DNA of 44,939 bases, taken from contig NZ_LR734883.1 in NCBI RefSeq assembly GCF_900010725.2, positions 286,981 to 331,919 on the forward strand. Direction: 5' to 3'. The stretch's first letter is position 1. Each line of letters starts with the position of its first letter. The notes beneath the pieces are model-generated. The model was not told the origin of the DNA. It was given only the letters and a program-made list of their open reading frames with translations, and did not search any database. A program made the translations under genes and the position numbers. Shown piece after piece: positions 26,656 to 35,443 of this stretch. This stretch comes from Planktothrix serta PCC 8927. Its GTDB lineage: Bacteria; Cyanobacteriota; Cyanobacteriia; Cyanobacteriales; Microcoleaceae.

Positions 26656-26946
26656 ATGATTGTACATCGCTTAGAACAATATACAATAAAACATCCTCAA
26701 GAAGTTTTAATTGTTAAAATTGAAATCAATGGAGAACCTGATGAAATTGCTATTTTTAAAGGATTTTCCAGTTCCTTAATGCGTCCTACCGCTTTTGATC
26801 CTGATATTCCTGTTCTTCCTGATACCGCTAAAATTATTGAAATTGATCGTCTATTCAGTCCTTATAATCCCACCGAACCCCGTTATATTCAACAGGGATT
26901 AACCTGGGACATGATGCAATTGTTATTGGTCGAAACAGAAAATTGA
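26656..26946 (+). CDS. Small conserved cyanobacterial protein (possibly DUF7734-like)
   Basis: A 96-aa soluble protein starting at ATG 26656 (a TTG at 26650 is the alternative). It contains EVLIVKIEINGEPDEIAIFK, then SSSLMRPTAFDPDIPVLP and YIQQGLTWDMMQLLL. I remember this pattern from short proteins shared by cyanobacteria and chloroplasts, but the family name is uncertain. The function is unknown. The next gene starts 14 bp after its stop codon, so the two are probably co-transcribed. Confidence 0.65.
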   Translation: MIVHRLEQYTIKHPQEVLIVKIEINGEPDEIAIFKGFSSSLMRPTAFDPDIPVLPDTAKIIEIDRLFSPYNPTEPRYIQQGLTWDMMQLLLVETEN

Positions 26947-26960
26947 CATTTAAAAAAATC

Positions 26961-27542
26961 ATGGAAACTCAAACTTATCATGCGCTGAAAGAATGGAATA
27001 TTGCGATTCAAGCCTTACAACAGGGTGAAACTATTATGTTATTGAGAAAAGGCGGAATTCGAGAACAAGGGGGAAAATTTAAGGTTGATCAGGAAAAAAT
27101 TCTACTTTATCCGACCTTTGAACATCAACAATCCAGTTTATTAAAACCCGAATATGCTAATCTTGTGCAACCTGTTCCTTCCGGTTGGCATTCTGAAACT
27201 GTTAAAATTAGTAGTTTTGCTGAAATTACTGATATTTTATCATGGAATAATTCTCAACAGGAATCTTTAATCCATTCTTTAAAAAACTTTCATATTTGGA
27301 ATGAAATTTTTGTGCGCGATCGCCTTCAATTTAAACCCCAACAACCCCTTTATATTTTATTACTGAGAACCTATAAACTCTCTCAAGTTTATAACATTCC
27401 TTATCATCCTAGTTATGGAGGATGTCGGTCTTGGATTAAGTTACAAGAACCAATTTCATTAGAAAATAGGATTCCTGTGTTAACGCAAGAAGACTACGAT
27501 CAACAAGTATCAACAATTGCTCAAATTCTTCAATCCTCGTAG
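26961..27542 (+). CDS. DUF1802-family protein
   Basis: A 193-aa soluble protein. Features I associate with DUF1802 are ALKEWNIAIQALQQGETIML near the N-terminus, LLRKGGIREQGGKF, LYPTFEHQ, a central variable part, then YILLLRTYKLSQVYNIPYHP and YGGCRSWIKLQEP. The biochemical role is unknown. ATG 26961 is preferred over a TTG at 26943, which overlaps the preceding stop codon. The last codons and stop (TAG at 27540) lie inside a perfect 23-bp inverted repeat that may act as the transcript end. Confidence 0.75.
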   Translation: METQTYHALKEWNIAIQALQQGETIMLLRKGGIREQGGKFKVDQEKILLYPTFEHQQSSLLKPEYANLVQPVPSGWHSETVKISSFAEITDILSWNNSQQESLIHSLKNFHIWNEIFVRDRLQFKPQQPLYILLLRTYKLSQVYNIPYHPSYGGCRSWIKLQEPISLENRIPVLTQEDYDQQVSTIAQILQSS

Positions 27543-27595
27543 TAAGCCCTTCAGGGCTTTATTCTTCTTAAGAAAGCCCTGAAGGGCTTACTACG
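27538..27595. repeat. Perfect 23-bp inverted repeat of the CGTAGTAAGCCCT family
   Basis: The arms 27538-27560 and 27573-27595 are exact complements with a 12-base loop. Each arm is itself partly palindromic (AAGCCCTTCAGGGCTT). A partial third arm follows at about 27606-27620. Related copies lie at 33626-33646 and 38412-38465. The structure overlaps the stop codon of the DUF1802 gene and could form a very stable RNA stem ending that transcript. The remainder of the gap to 27827 shows only a possible promoter. Confidence 0.8.
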
Positions 27596-27732
27596 GTAGA
27601 TGGCTCTGAAGGGCTTACGATTAAATCTGTAACTCCTGGTTGCAATGCAAAGTGTTCTTGATTTTTGTCCCAAGCTCAATTGTAAAGAAAGTTATATCTT
27701 ATCCTTACAGCTATAGTCTGCTCACTTTGAGC

Positions 27733-27738
27733 TATAAT
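27733..27738 (+). promoter_or_regulatory. Possible -10 element of the dynamin-like operon
   Basis: A perfect TATAAT lies 90 bp upstream of the first GTPase gene, in the non-coding gap. No good -35 hexamer lies 16-18 bp upstream, so this is a weak call. Confidence 0.3.
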
Positions 27739-27827
27739 TGAAGAGTCGGGCTGTGATTCCTCGATGAGTTGTGGCTCAAATATGTGATTTAAAATACATA
27801 TTTACTATCACCAGCAGGATTGCATAC

Positions 27828-30200
27828 ATGAGTAAACAATTAGACAAAATTTTTGATGAAGTAGAATTCAAAGCTCAACAGCTTGGTAAATACTGGAATA
27901 ATTTTGCTACAGAAATTTCTGAACATTTACCAGATTCATATCAGCCAGAAATGCAAGAACTCTCTATTAAATTAGAGGAAGCTTTAAATAATTTAATTAA
28001 TAAACTTCGTTATCCGACTTTGACTCTGGCAACAACAGGAACCACCAGTAGCGGTAAAAGCACTTTGGTAAATTTGTTATGTGGTGCAGAAATTGTTCCC
28101 GTAGCCGTCAGTGAAATGAGTGCAGGAGCCGTTACTATTGAATATAACCCAGAAAAGTCTTTAATTATCCATGAAACACCGGGCGCATTGTGGGAATGTG
28201 GAGAATGGAAAGGGATTACTGAAGATCAAATTTATCAGCGCTTATATCAAGTGATGATCAGTTATATTGATAATAGAGAAAAACAACCGAATTTAGCTTG
28301 TCCACAATCTACAATTTTTTACCCTTTTCGGCTTTTAAAAGAATCTCAACTACAACTACCACAAGGAACAAGAGTTAAAATTCTGGATTTACCCGGTTTG
28401 TCTTATGTGGGTGATCAAGAGAACGCCAAAGTTATTAAACAGTGCCGAGAGGCATTGTGCATAGTAACATACAATAGTGCAGAAACCGATGCACAGAAAG
28501 TAAAAAGCTTACTGCAAGAAGTTGTACAGCAGGTAAAAGATTTAGGAGGTTCCCCTGCGCGGATGTTGTTTATTTTGAATCGTATTGATGTTTTTCGAGC
28601 CGATAAAGAATGGCCAGAAACAGAAAATCGCTTTATTAAAAATACTATCTACAGTATTAAAAATGAGTTGACTGATCACTTAACAGAATATACACAATAT
28701 ATTGAGAATTTACAGGTTGTCAAACTAAGTACATGGCCTGCTTTACTAGCCCTTCAGATCCAAAATAATGATGATGTTTTCAGTGCTGAAGCGTGTAGAA
28801 TAGCCAAGAATTTTCCCAGATTAATTGAAGATGTATTAGATGACTTGCCCGGTAATGTACAAAAATGGTCTAGGCATGATCGAATCAGAGTTTCTGAAGC
28901 ATTATGGCAAAAATCTTATGCAGAGGAGTTTCAACAGAACTTAAAGGAACATATTACTCAACACTTTCCCCAGTTAGTAATACCGCAAGCTATAGAACAG
29001 TTTAATGTAGCTGCTGGAAATGCTGTAGCAGAGTGGGCTACCCAAACAACAACAGCTATTCTTAATAGTTCGGAAAAAGAATACAAACAGGAATGTGAAA
29101 ATATATTATATATTAGGTTAGCGATTGAGCAATTTCTGGAAGAGAACGATAAAAATCTGAGAAAGCCATTTGAAGAGATAGATACGGAAATCAAAAAAAT
29201 TTTTGCAGGTCAATCAAAAAATGATGCTTTGTACCAACTTCAAATCACCATTTCAAAAATTAATGAAAAAAAACCCTATAATGAATTAGGAAATAAATTA
29301 AGGCCTCTTTTTGGATGGCGGCAAGAATTAAAAAAAGGGATAAACCAAGTTTTAGAAGCAGTAGGAACGTCTTTAGATAGTGGAAGAGTAAACTTAGACA
29401 ATCCTAACCTAAAAAGAGCAAGCTTTTCCCATATCAAGCCCCTAGAAAATAACTTGAAACGGCTAATAGGTTTAAAATATACAGCTTCTATTGCTAAAAA
29501 TGGTGAAACAATACAAGCTAAAACAGATGATGATAAAAAGAAACTTTCCCAACTCAATCAAGAGTTAAATGAATTATCTATCCATCTTAATCATGTTATG
29601 GAGGATGTATTAAACAAAATTTCTAGTCAAGAAATAGAGAGAATTTATGAGGCAGTTGTTGAGCTTTTGAATTGCCATTTATCCCATTTAGAAAAAGGTG
29701 TTAATGATATTGCACCCAACATAATAATCAGGTTTCCTGAGTCTCAGCTAAACCAAGTTAAAAGAGAACTTTTATTTAGGTTAAACTTTGAATCTGGGTT
29801 TTCAATTAAAAAAGAAACTTGGAAGGAAGAAACTAGAAGTTTTTTGCACTGGTTGTGGTTGATCCCAAAATCCGAAACACGCTCTAGTGATAATGCTACA
29901 ATTCCCAGCACTGAACAGCTTCTTAAAAACTGGAATGATCAGCTACAACTAGCTGAACCAGAGATCATTAAAGAAATGATCAGTTGGTTGCTCGAACAAA
30001 TTGATTATCTCAACAAAGATGTCAAGAAAATTCAAAATGATATTTTTGACCGTTATCAGACTAGACTAGATAAAGCTCACCAAGAAATTACTTTAGATTA
30101 TGAAAAGCAAAAAAACGTTTGGCAACCGATGGAACGCAAAGCCCAAGGATTAGCAGAGGAATTTACTATTTTAGGAAAACTATTGAGAAAGGAGGATTAA
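27828..30200 (+). CDS. Dynamin-like large GTPase (first of a pair)
   Basis: 790 aa from ATG 27828; an upstream TTG start at 27771 would add 19 residues that look unrelated to the family. The GTPase domain has the P-loop GTTSSGKST (71-79), a G2 Thr near 103 (SAGAVTI), G3 DLPG (187-190) and G4 NRID (251-254). A long helical region follows, ending in a charged coiled coil (about 740-780), as in bacterial dynamin-like proteins that remodel membranes. One moderately hydrophobic stretch (SFLHWLWLIP, near 685) might touch a membrane; there is no clear transmembrane helix. It is the first gene of a tight operon with a small membrane protein (6 bp) and a second GTPase. The function is unknown; membrane fission, fusion or phage defence are possibilities known for relatives. 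Confidence 0.8.
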   Translation: MSKQLDKIFDEVEFKAQQLGKYWNNFATEISEHLPDSYQPEMQELSIKLEEALNNLINKLRYPTLTLATTGTTSSGKSTLVNLLCGAEIVPVAVSEMSAGAVTIEYNPEKSLIIHETPGALWECGEWKGITEDQIYQRLYQVMISYIDNREKQPNLACPQSTIFYPFRLLKESQLQLPQGTRVKILDLPGLSYVGDQENAKVIKQCREALCIVTYNSAETDAQKVKSLLQEVVQQVKDLGGSPARMLFILNRIDVFRADKEWPETENRFIKNTIYSIKNELTDHLTEYTQYIENLQVVKLSTWPALLALQIQNNDDVFSAEACRIAKNFPRLIEDVLDDLPGNVQKWSRHDRIRVSEALWQKSYAEEFQQNLKEHITQHFPQLVIPQAIEQFNVAAGNAVAEWATQTTTAILNSSEKEYKQECENILYIRLAIEQFLEENDKNLRKPFEEIDTEIKKIFAGQSKNDALYQLQITISKINEKKPYNELGNKLRPLFGWRQELKKGINQVLEAVGTSLDSGRVNLDNPNLKRASFSHIKPLENNLKRLIGLKYTASIAKNGETIQAKTDDDKKKLSQLNQELNELSIHLNHVMEDVLNKISSQEIERIYEAVVELLNCHLSHLEKGVNDIAPNIIIRFPESQLNQVKRELLFRLNFESGFSIKKETWKEETRSFLHWLWLIPKSETRSSDNATIPSTEQLLKNWNDQLQLAEPEIIKEMISWLLEQIDYLNKDVKKIQNDIFDRYQTRLDKAHQEITLDYEKQKNVWQPMERKAQGLAEEFTILGKLLRKED

Positions 30201-30206
30201 ATTAAA

Positions 30207-31028
30207 GTGGCAAATAATAAGTTAGAAACACGGTATCAAAAGGTTTTTGATCTAGTGTATCCTCAGATCAAAGATCAGAAAAATGGCGTTTTATACAAAG
30301 TAATACATATCTTACTTGAGGCAAGAGAATCAGAGGCATCGGAAATATGTAATGATCTTGATATAAAAGACAATGCTTCTTTAGATGATGATGAAAATGT
30401 GGTTGTTTATTTAATAGACAAACCGAATGCTATACCCTTACAATCATCACACGATAATTGGTTGAAAGAAAAATTCCGTGTTTTTATGAATCCTAACTTA
30501 GGAAAAATTGCTTGGATTGTGATTATAGCCTGCTTCCTTGTTGGAGTCCCTGTCTGTATCCAATACATAAATAAACGTAAACAAAAGCTAACAGGTAATA
30601 CAACAAAGCTGCCACCTAATTCTCCGTCTTCACAAGAGCTTCCACCAATTACTGCTGCTTTATGTCTTGTTGTTCAAGCCTCTGTATTTATTGATTTAAA
30701 GAATAAGCATCCAAATGCTTTGGAAGATAACCGCCTAAGCTGCTATGATGTCAAAATGCTCATAGATTATTCCTCACATTTTTTATGTATAGGACTTGAA
30801 GATGTTGCATCAATAGAGGAGCATTTAGAAATAACAAGAGAAGAAATAACAAATGATAGCAACCAAGAAGTTTATATCCGAATTCACATTGATAAAGGCC
30901 AAAATCTAATAGGAAAACAAGTTCCTTACATCCTCAAAAGAGACTTACCCTCTGATGGACAACGAATTATTCAACGGTATAATTGTCTAAAAAATCTGTC
31001 TGGATTAGAACACTTTAACCATATTTAA
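30207..31028 (+). CDS. Single-pass membrane protein between two dynamin-like GTPases
   Basis: I do not recognise this 273-aa protein. Residues 1-95 are charged and helical (TRYQKVFDLVYPQ; VLYKVIHILLEARESEASEI). One membrane helix lies at about 101-121 (IAWIVIIACFLVGVPVCIQY). A Pro/Ser linker (129-147) leads to a C-terminal domain of about 125 residues (DLKNKHPNALEDNRLSCYDV; EVYIRIHIDKGQNLIGKQVP). Translation starts at GTG 30207, after a GGAGG site only 6 bp past the first GTPase's stop. The second GTPase starts 11 bp after its own stop. This spacing suggests a stable stoichiometric partner that could anchor one or both GTPases to a membrane. Confidence 0.7.
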   Translation: MANNKLETRYQKVFDLVYPQIKDQKNGVLYKVIHILLEARESEASEICNDLDIKDNASLDDDENVVVYLIDKPNAIPLQSSHDNWLKEKFRVFMNPNLGKIAWIVIIACFLVGVPVCIQYINKRKQKLTGNTTKLPPNSPSSQELPPITAALCLVVQASVFIDLKNKHPNALEDNRLSCYDVKMLIDYSSHFLCIGLEDVASIEEHLEITREEITNDSNQEVYIRIHIDKGQNLIGKQVPYILKRDLPSDGQRIIQRYNCLKNLSGLEHFNHI

Positions 31029-31039
31029 GGAGTCTAAAA

Positions 31040-33364
31040 ATGGATTGGAAAACAAAATCTTCTTACTATGAAGCACGTCTTACTGACGCTCTAAACGTGC
31101 AACGACACGCGGTAAATTTAGCTAATTTACCCCAGGCACAAGTTCCGACTCGATTAAAAGACATACTTTTAGAAGAAGAAGAACCAACTCGTCGCCAACT
31201 TGAAAGACTCAAAAAACGTGAGTTTCGTATTGCTGTTGTGGGACTAGAAAAAGCTGGAAAAAGCACCTTTATTAATGCTTGGTTAGAATGTGATTTACTT
31301 CCTGCAAAAGCAGGTAGATGTACCTTTACAACGACTCAAATTTATTCCGTTGAAAATGAGTCTGAACAAAGTTTAGAAGTTCAAGCAAGAACCGAAGAAG
31401 AGTTTATCAATTTACTCAAGGAACTTGAAAAAATAGGAGCGAAAGAAGACCTAAAAACTATAAAAGCAAACGAGATAACTTTGCAACAGGTCAGAAGCGA
31501 ACCTAAGCGTGTTTTTCCATTCACGAGATTGGAAGATATTAGAGAGCCACTGAAGAAATATGTAGCAGATGAAAAGTATGCTCATGCTGTTTTAGAAGCT
31601 AGACTTTATACTAACAAACTCGCCCAAGCAGAAGGGATTGTTTTTTATGATGTTCCCGGTTTAGATTCAGGTTTAGCAAAGCACGTTGATGAAGCCCAAG
31701 CAATGCTATCTGATTGTGATGCTGTAATATTGGTACAACGTTTTACTAGCCTTCGAGAAAAAGAGCTAGAAATAATAAAATTTACGGAACTTGGTGATAA
31801 AAACGTTACCGTTGCTGATAAGCTTTTTGTATTTTTAAGTCGGATTGATTCATTGGCAAGTCCAGAGGCGTTAAAAACCCATATTGAAGAAGCATCCCAA
31901 GATTGGTTAAGACGCGCCAAGCTTCCCCCTGAGCGTATTGTCTCAGGTTCAGCCGGAGCTTACCTAAGCTTGAATAATTTAGCAGGAGAACAGACTAAGT
32001 TAGAGATTGGGGATGCTAGTGATATTAAAGCTAAATTGCAGAAATTAACTGGAATTACTGATGAAGAAACTCTTCAGACAAAAGAAACGGGTATTCCAGT
32101 TATTAAAGATAAAATATTTAACTATATTAACACAGAACGGGTTGATATTTTAACGAAAAGATGCGAAGCTTCTATCAATAAAATTATGAGCAGTTCTGAA
32201 GAAATTTATCGGATAGTTAGTAAAAATTATCCTGAAAATCCTGAAGAAGCAAAGCTTTTTGAAGAAAATAATCAGCTAGTCTTATTTACAGAGTGGTGGG
32301 ATCAAAAATGGGAAACTATTAAAGCTGATTTACAAAAATACTATCAAGATTCTATTGCTAATGAATCTTTTGAAAGTTCCGACTCTAAATCATTGGCTCA
32401 AATAGAAAAGTTTAGACAGCGATATTTACAAATCGTTGATGTCGAAATGAAAAAACTTCGAGAAGAAACATTTAAAAAGAAAGATACGATTTTTCTGGCT
32501 AATGCTTTTCCAGTCTTTGCTCAAATGAAAGCTAATTTTGCTTGGCGTGAGGATTTGTATAGTGATATTACCAAACTTCTTTCTTCAATTGCTCATCAAC
32601 TTGCTGTAGAACTTAAAGATGAAGCCTTAGAATTAGTTGAATACATGACCCATCTATTATGGGGAAGTAATCAAGTAAAATCCAGACTCATTCAAAATTC
32701 AGAGGAATATTTTTTAGAAAAACTAGAGAATAGCTTAAGTGTTTTATTTTTACGTTTTGCTCGTCCTGTTGCAGAAGCACTGATTCGTGGCCCTCTTAAG
32801 AGTGATATTCGCCATAAAATTATCAAAAGTTTAGGAGTAGATATTGAAATTATTGATAACTACTATACGGGTGAAGAAATTGCATTTAAAGTCCTTAAAA
32901 AATATGCAAAACATGGTTCTGATTTGCTATTTAATCCTGAACTTCGGCAACAAGTATTAGGAGTTAAAGAAGTAGCAACGCAAATCACAGAGGTAGTAAC
33001 ACAAATAGTTGTAGATGTTTCTAATGAGCTAGAATTTCCACAAGAAAAAGAAGAAGCTGAAGCGGTAGTTGTTGAGGTGAAACATGATATTAATGCGCTT
33101 GAGGAATATTTACGCTATGCAATTTTTGATGCAGCAGGTTTTGAGTCCTACTGTATTCAAGAATTAAAAGGTTTAATTGATAGTTTTAGAGATAAAAAAG
33201 GCACTTGGAATGGGGTTGCTATCAATGAATGGAGGCAAGAAAATTCACTGCTATTTGCTGAAATTCCTGATAACTTAAAGTCACAAGAATCAAATTTAGA
33301 AGTTAGTGAACGATTAAGACAATTATCGATTGCCTTAAAAAGAAATCCTTCACTAGAGGTATAA
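31040..33364 (+). CDS. Dynamin-like large GTPase (second of a pair)
   Basis: A 774-aa protein. The GTPase domain has the P-loop GLEKAGKST (68-76), the G2 segment TFTTT (95-99), G3 DVPG (204-207) and G4 SRID (267-270). A long helical stalk follows, with a charged helix near the C-terminus. It is clearly different from the first GTPase of the operon, so the two probably form a heteromeric pair, as in other bacterial tandem dynamins, rather than a recent duplication. No transmembrane helix is evident; membrane recruitment may depend on the small membrane protein encoded upstream. A GGAG-like ribosome site precedes the ATG. Eleos (LeoA/LeoBC) and DynA-type proteins are the nearest functional comparisons, from general knowledge only. 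Confidence 0.8.
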   Translation: MDWKTKSSYYEARLTDALNVQRHAVNLANLPQAQVPTRLKDILLEEEEPTRRQLERLKKREFRIAVVGLEKAGKSTFINAWLECDLLPAKAGRCTFTTTQIYSVENESEQSLEVQARTEEEFINLLKELEKIGAKEDLKTIKANEITLQQVRSEPKRVFPFTRLEDIREPLKKYVADEKYAHAVLEARLYTNKLAQAEGIVFYDVPGLDSGLAKHVDEAQAMLSDCDAVILVQRFTSLREKELEIIKFTELGDKNVTVADKLFVFLSRIDSLASPEALKTHIEEASQDWLRRAKLPPERIVSGSAGAYLSLNNLAGEQTKLEIGDASDIKAKLQKLTGITDEETLQTKETGIPVIKDKIFNYINTERVDILTKRCEASINKIMSSSEEIYRIVSKNYPENPEEAKLFEENNQLVLFTEWWDQKWETIKADLQKYYQDSIANESFESSDSKSLAQIEKFRQRYLQIVDVEMKKLREETFKKKDTIFLANAFPVFAQMKANFAWREDLYSDITKLLSSIAHQLAVELKDEALELVEYMTHLLWGSNQVKSRLIQNSEEYFLEKLENSLSVLFLRFARPVAEALIRGPLKSDIRHKIIKSLGVDIEIIDNYYTGEEIAFKVLKKYAKHGSDLLFNPELRQQVLGVKEVATQITEVVTQIVVDVSNELEFPQEKEEAEAVVVEVKHDINALEEYLRYAIFDAAGFESYCIQELKGLIDSFRDKKGTWNGVAINEWRQENSLLFAEIPDNLKSQESNLEVSERLRQLSIALKRNPSLEV

Positions 33365-33405
33365 TCATTAATACATGATATCGGGTTTAAGGTATGGGGA
33401 ATTCA

Positions 33406-33461
33406 GGATGATTAAATTCAATACCTTCGCCACAACTCATATCCCCTTACCTTAATCATCC
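33406..33461 (+). terminator. Possible terminator of the dynamin-like operon
   Basis: A 10-bp perfect inverted repeat with a long (36-base) loop lies 42 bp after the second GTPase's stop and is followed by a T-rich stretch. The long loop makes it a weak candidate. Confidence 0.25.
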
Positions 33462-33625
33462 TTCTTTCTTTGTGTCTTTGTTTCTTTGTGGTTGCGAGTA
33501 CAGAAACTCTCTTAAAGATCGACACGACAATATGAGCGAGGGTATTGTTAAAGAAACCTGGTTTTTGGGGTGTATCTCACGCGATCGCGCACTGCTTAGG
33601 TGCGGGAAAAATTATGACGGGAGAT

Positions 33626-33646
33626 AGCCCTGAAGGGCTTACTACG
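33626..33646. repeat. CGTAGTAAGCCCT-family repeat, single-arm copy
   Basis: This 21-bp sequence is the same as 20-plus bases of the right arm of the inverted repeat at 27573-27595, apart from its first bases. It is a solitary arm in non-coding DNA. Confidence 0.6.
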
Positions 33647-34257
33647 AGGGGAATTTTGACTTGAGTTAATATACTTTCAAATTTAACTTGTGACTGACTG
33701 TATAAAAACATACCACAAGTTAGCGATTCTGATAAAAAATCGGATCAGGGTTGATAATAATCATTATGGTTGTTTCAGATTATTCAAACTCTTGAAGAAT
33801 AAAATAGATTGATCAACGATTGTAGTTTTAATAACTCTAAACCGTAGAATTTATACGATAGTAAACCCATAAAATGGTTTATTGTACCTAAACTGTTCTG
33901 CTAGAATTGACCCCTAGCATTGTCGGTTTTTCAATGCTATCTTAGTTGCAGTCCTAAATCTAATTTGACGTGAGGAGGTGAGACGATTCAGGAAAATGGA
34001 ACTTTATCCAGTCAAACAAGTATAAGAGAACAATTTTTTAAATTGCAAACTCATCTAAAACTATTGCATCAGGAAAGCAGACTCTAAATTTATTGAAAAA
34101 TCATCTCTTTGAGGTTTGATTTTCTTAAAAATTTTAGAATTCTGGAATTCTACCCAAATTTCATCGCTTTAACATCCTTGTTTTTGAATTAATTTCTGAT
34201 TTAACTTGTTTGACTTTTGTTCCTGATGTTAATTGTATCGCATCTACCCCTATTAAC

Positions 34258-35325
34258 ATGAAAAATTCTAGATCACCCTCCAGAAACGATACATGGATTG
34301 GGAAAATGATGGATCAATTTCCTACTTTTATTATCGGATTTTTTACTGGATCTCTCATTACTGTTTATGGAACTCTGACTCAGATGGATTTCTTAAGCTA
34401 TCTGAATACTGACCAAAATATCCTAAAATTTTATCAAGAATTATTGGGATTTTCTACAGATTCTCTGGAGCAGAATAGACAATATCGAGGATATATTGAA
34501 AAGTTGAATATCAGTGTAAATCCCAATACATTGAATATTTCTGTTCTCCCAAACTCTATTTGTGAAGCTGCTATTTTAGAAGGAGATCGGGTAAAAATTT
34601 TGCCTTCTGTTGAGGTGATTGGCAAACAGAATTCTGATCAGAATACAGAATTTAATTTGTTTAAACAACGGATTAGCAAAATTATTAGTGATGGATTTGG
34701 ATATATTGAAGTTGTCAATCCTGAAAATGAATTAGCCTTGATTGAAATTAATTTACTGAATGAAGAACAAAATTGTGTGAGAAAACCCAAATATATTCAA
34801 GAATTAGAAAAGCTCCTAGAACAAAAAAAATGGAAAGATGCTGATCAAAAAACGAATCAAGTTTTACTTAAAATCACGAATCGAGAAAGCGTTGGCTATC
34901 TCAATGAAGATGCGATTAAAAAAATGTCTTGTCCCTACTTAAGAACGATTGATCAATTATGGAAAAAATACTCAGGTGGCTTGTTTGGGTTTAGCGTTCA
35001 AAAACGAATTTTTCTGGAAACAGAAAATCAAATAGAAGATGATGCTTTAACTCGATATGATCCCAATGCTTATATTCATTTTGCTGACTTAGTACGATGG
35101 ATTGAATCGAGTAAAAATGGAAAGGAAAAATGGAAAACCTACGATGAAATGACTTTTTCTCTGGAAGCACCGGAAGGTCATCTTCCCCGTCTGAATCAAC
35201 TTGCAAAAGGCATGAAAATGAAATCTAATTATCAGCTTGTTTCTCCAAACAATCTCCCCTTATCTTCTCAAGAAATCCAAGCCAGAACTTTATTTTTTGC
35301 ACGGGTTGATACTTGCAAACTGTAG
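34258..35325 (+). CDS. Membrane-anchored GUN4-like protein
   Basis: 355 aa from ATG 34258 (a TTG at 34210 would add 16 residues; neither has a clear ribosome site). One membrane segment lies at about 21-40 (FPTFIIGFFTGSLITVYGTL). A region of about 130 residues of unknown kind follows, then a GUN4 domain from about 178: LEKLLEQKKWKDADQKTNQV, then LRTIDQLWKKYSGGLFGFSV. True GUN4 binds porphyrins and stimulates Mg-chelatase. Many cyanobacteria carry extra GUN4-domain proteins fused to kinases, proteases or effector domains, where the tetrapyrrole role is unproven. With its membrane anchor and GTPase neighbours, this one is unlikely to be the housekeeping Gun4. Confidence 0.82.
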   Translation: MKNSRSPSRNDTWIGKMMDQFPTFIIGFFTGSLITVYGTLTQMDFLSYLNTDQNILKFYQELLGFSTDSLEQNRQYRGYIEKLNISVNPNTLNISVLPNSICEAAILEGDRVKILPSVEVIGKQNSDQNTEFNLFKQRISKIISDGFGYIEVVNPENELALIEINLLNEEQNCVRKPKYIQELEKLLEQKKWKDADQKTNQVLLKITNRESVGYLNEDAIKKMSCPYLRTIDQLWKKYSGGLFGFSVQKRIFLETENQIEDDALTRYDPNAYIHFADLVRWIESSKNGKEKWKTYDEMTFSLEAPEGHLPRLNQLAKGMKMKSNYQLVSPNNLPLSSQEIQARTLFFARVDTCKL

Positions 35326-35443
35326 GTTAATATGAGAGCTTAAGAAGATAGACGACTTCGGAGGGATGAATTCATCTCCTGAGTTAGTTACTATAGAAAT
35401 AGATCAACAAAATTGGCTCATTTGAGGTTGGAGCGATCGCACT

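Larger units (their letters stand above)
33365..34257 (+). other. About 0.9-kb gap without a supported gene
   Basis: This stretch holds an inverted repeat GGATGATTAA/TTAATCATCC (33406-33415 with 33452-33461) and a T-rich tract (about 33462-33490). It also holds a HIP1 site (33581-33588), a copy of the AGCCCTGAAGGGCTTACTACG-type repeat (33626-33646) and a hairpin TAGCATTG/CAATGCTA (33915-33939). An exceptionally good Shine-Dalgarno sequence, TGAGGAGGTGAG (33971-33982), precedes an ACG-initiated 34-codon frame ending at 34087. The T-tract is not adjacent to a hairpin strong enough to call a terminator outright. Confidence 0.6.

Noticed and set aside
27771-27827. Upstream TTG start for the first dynamin-like GTPase
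   Set aside because: The added 19 residues are atypical, and ATG 27828 places the GTPase domain as expected.
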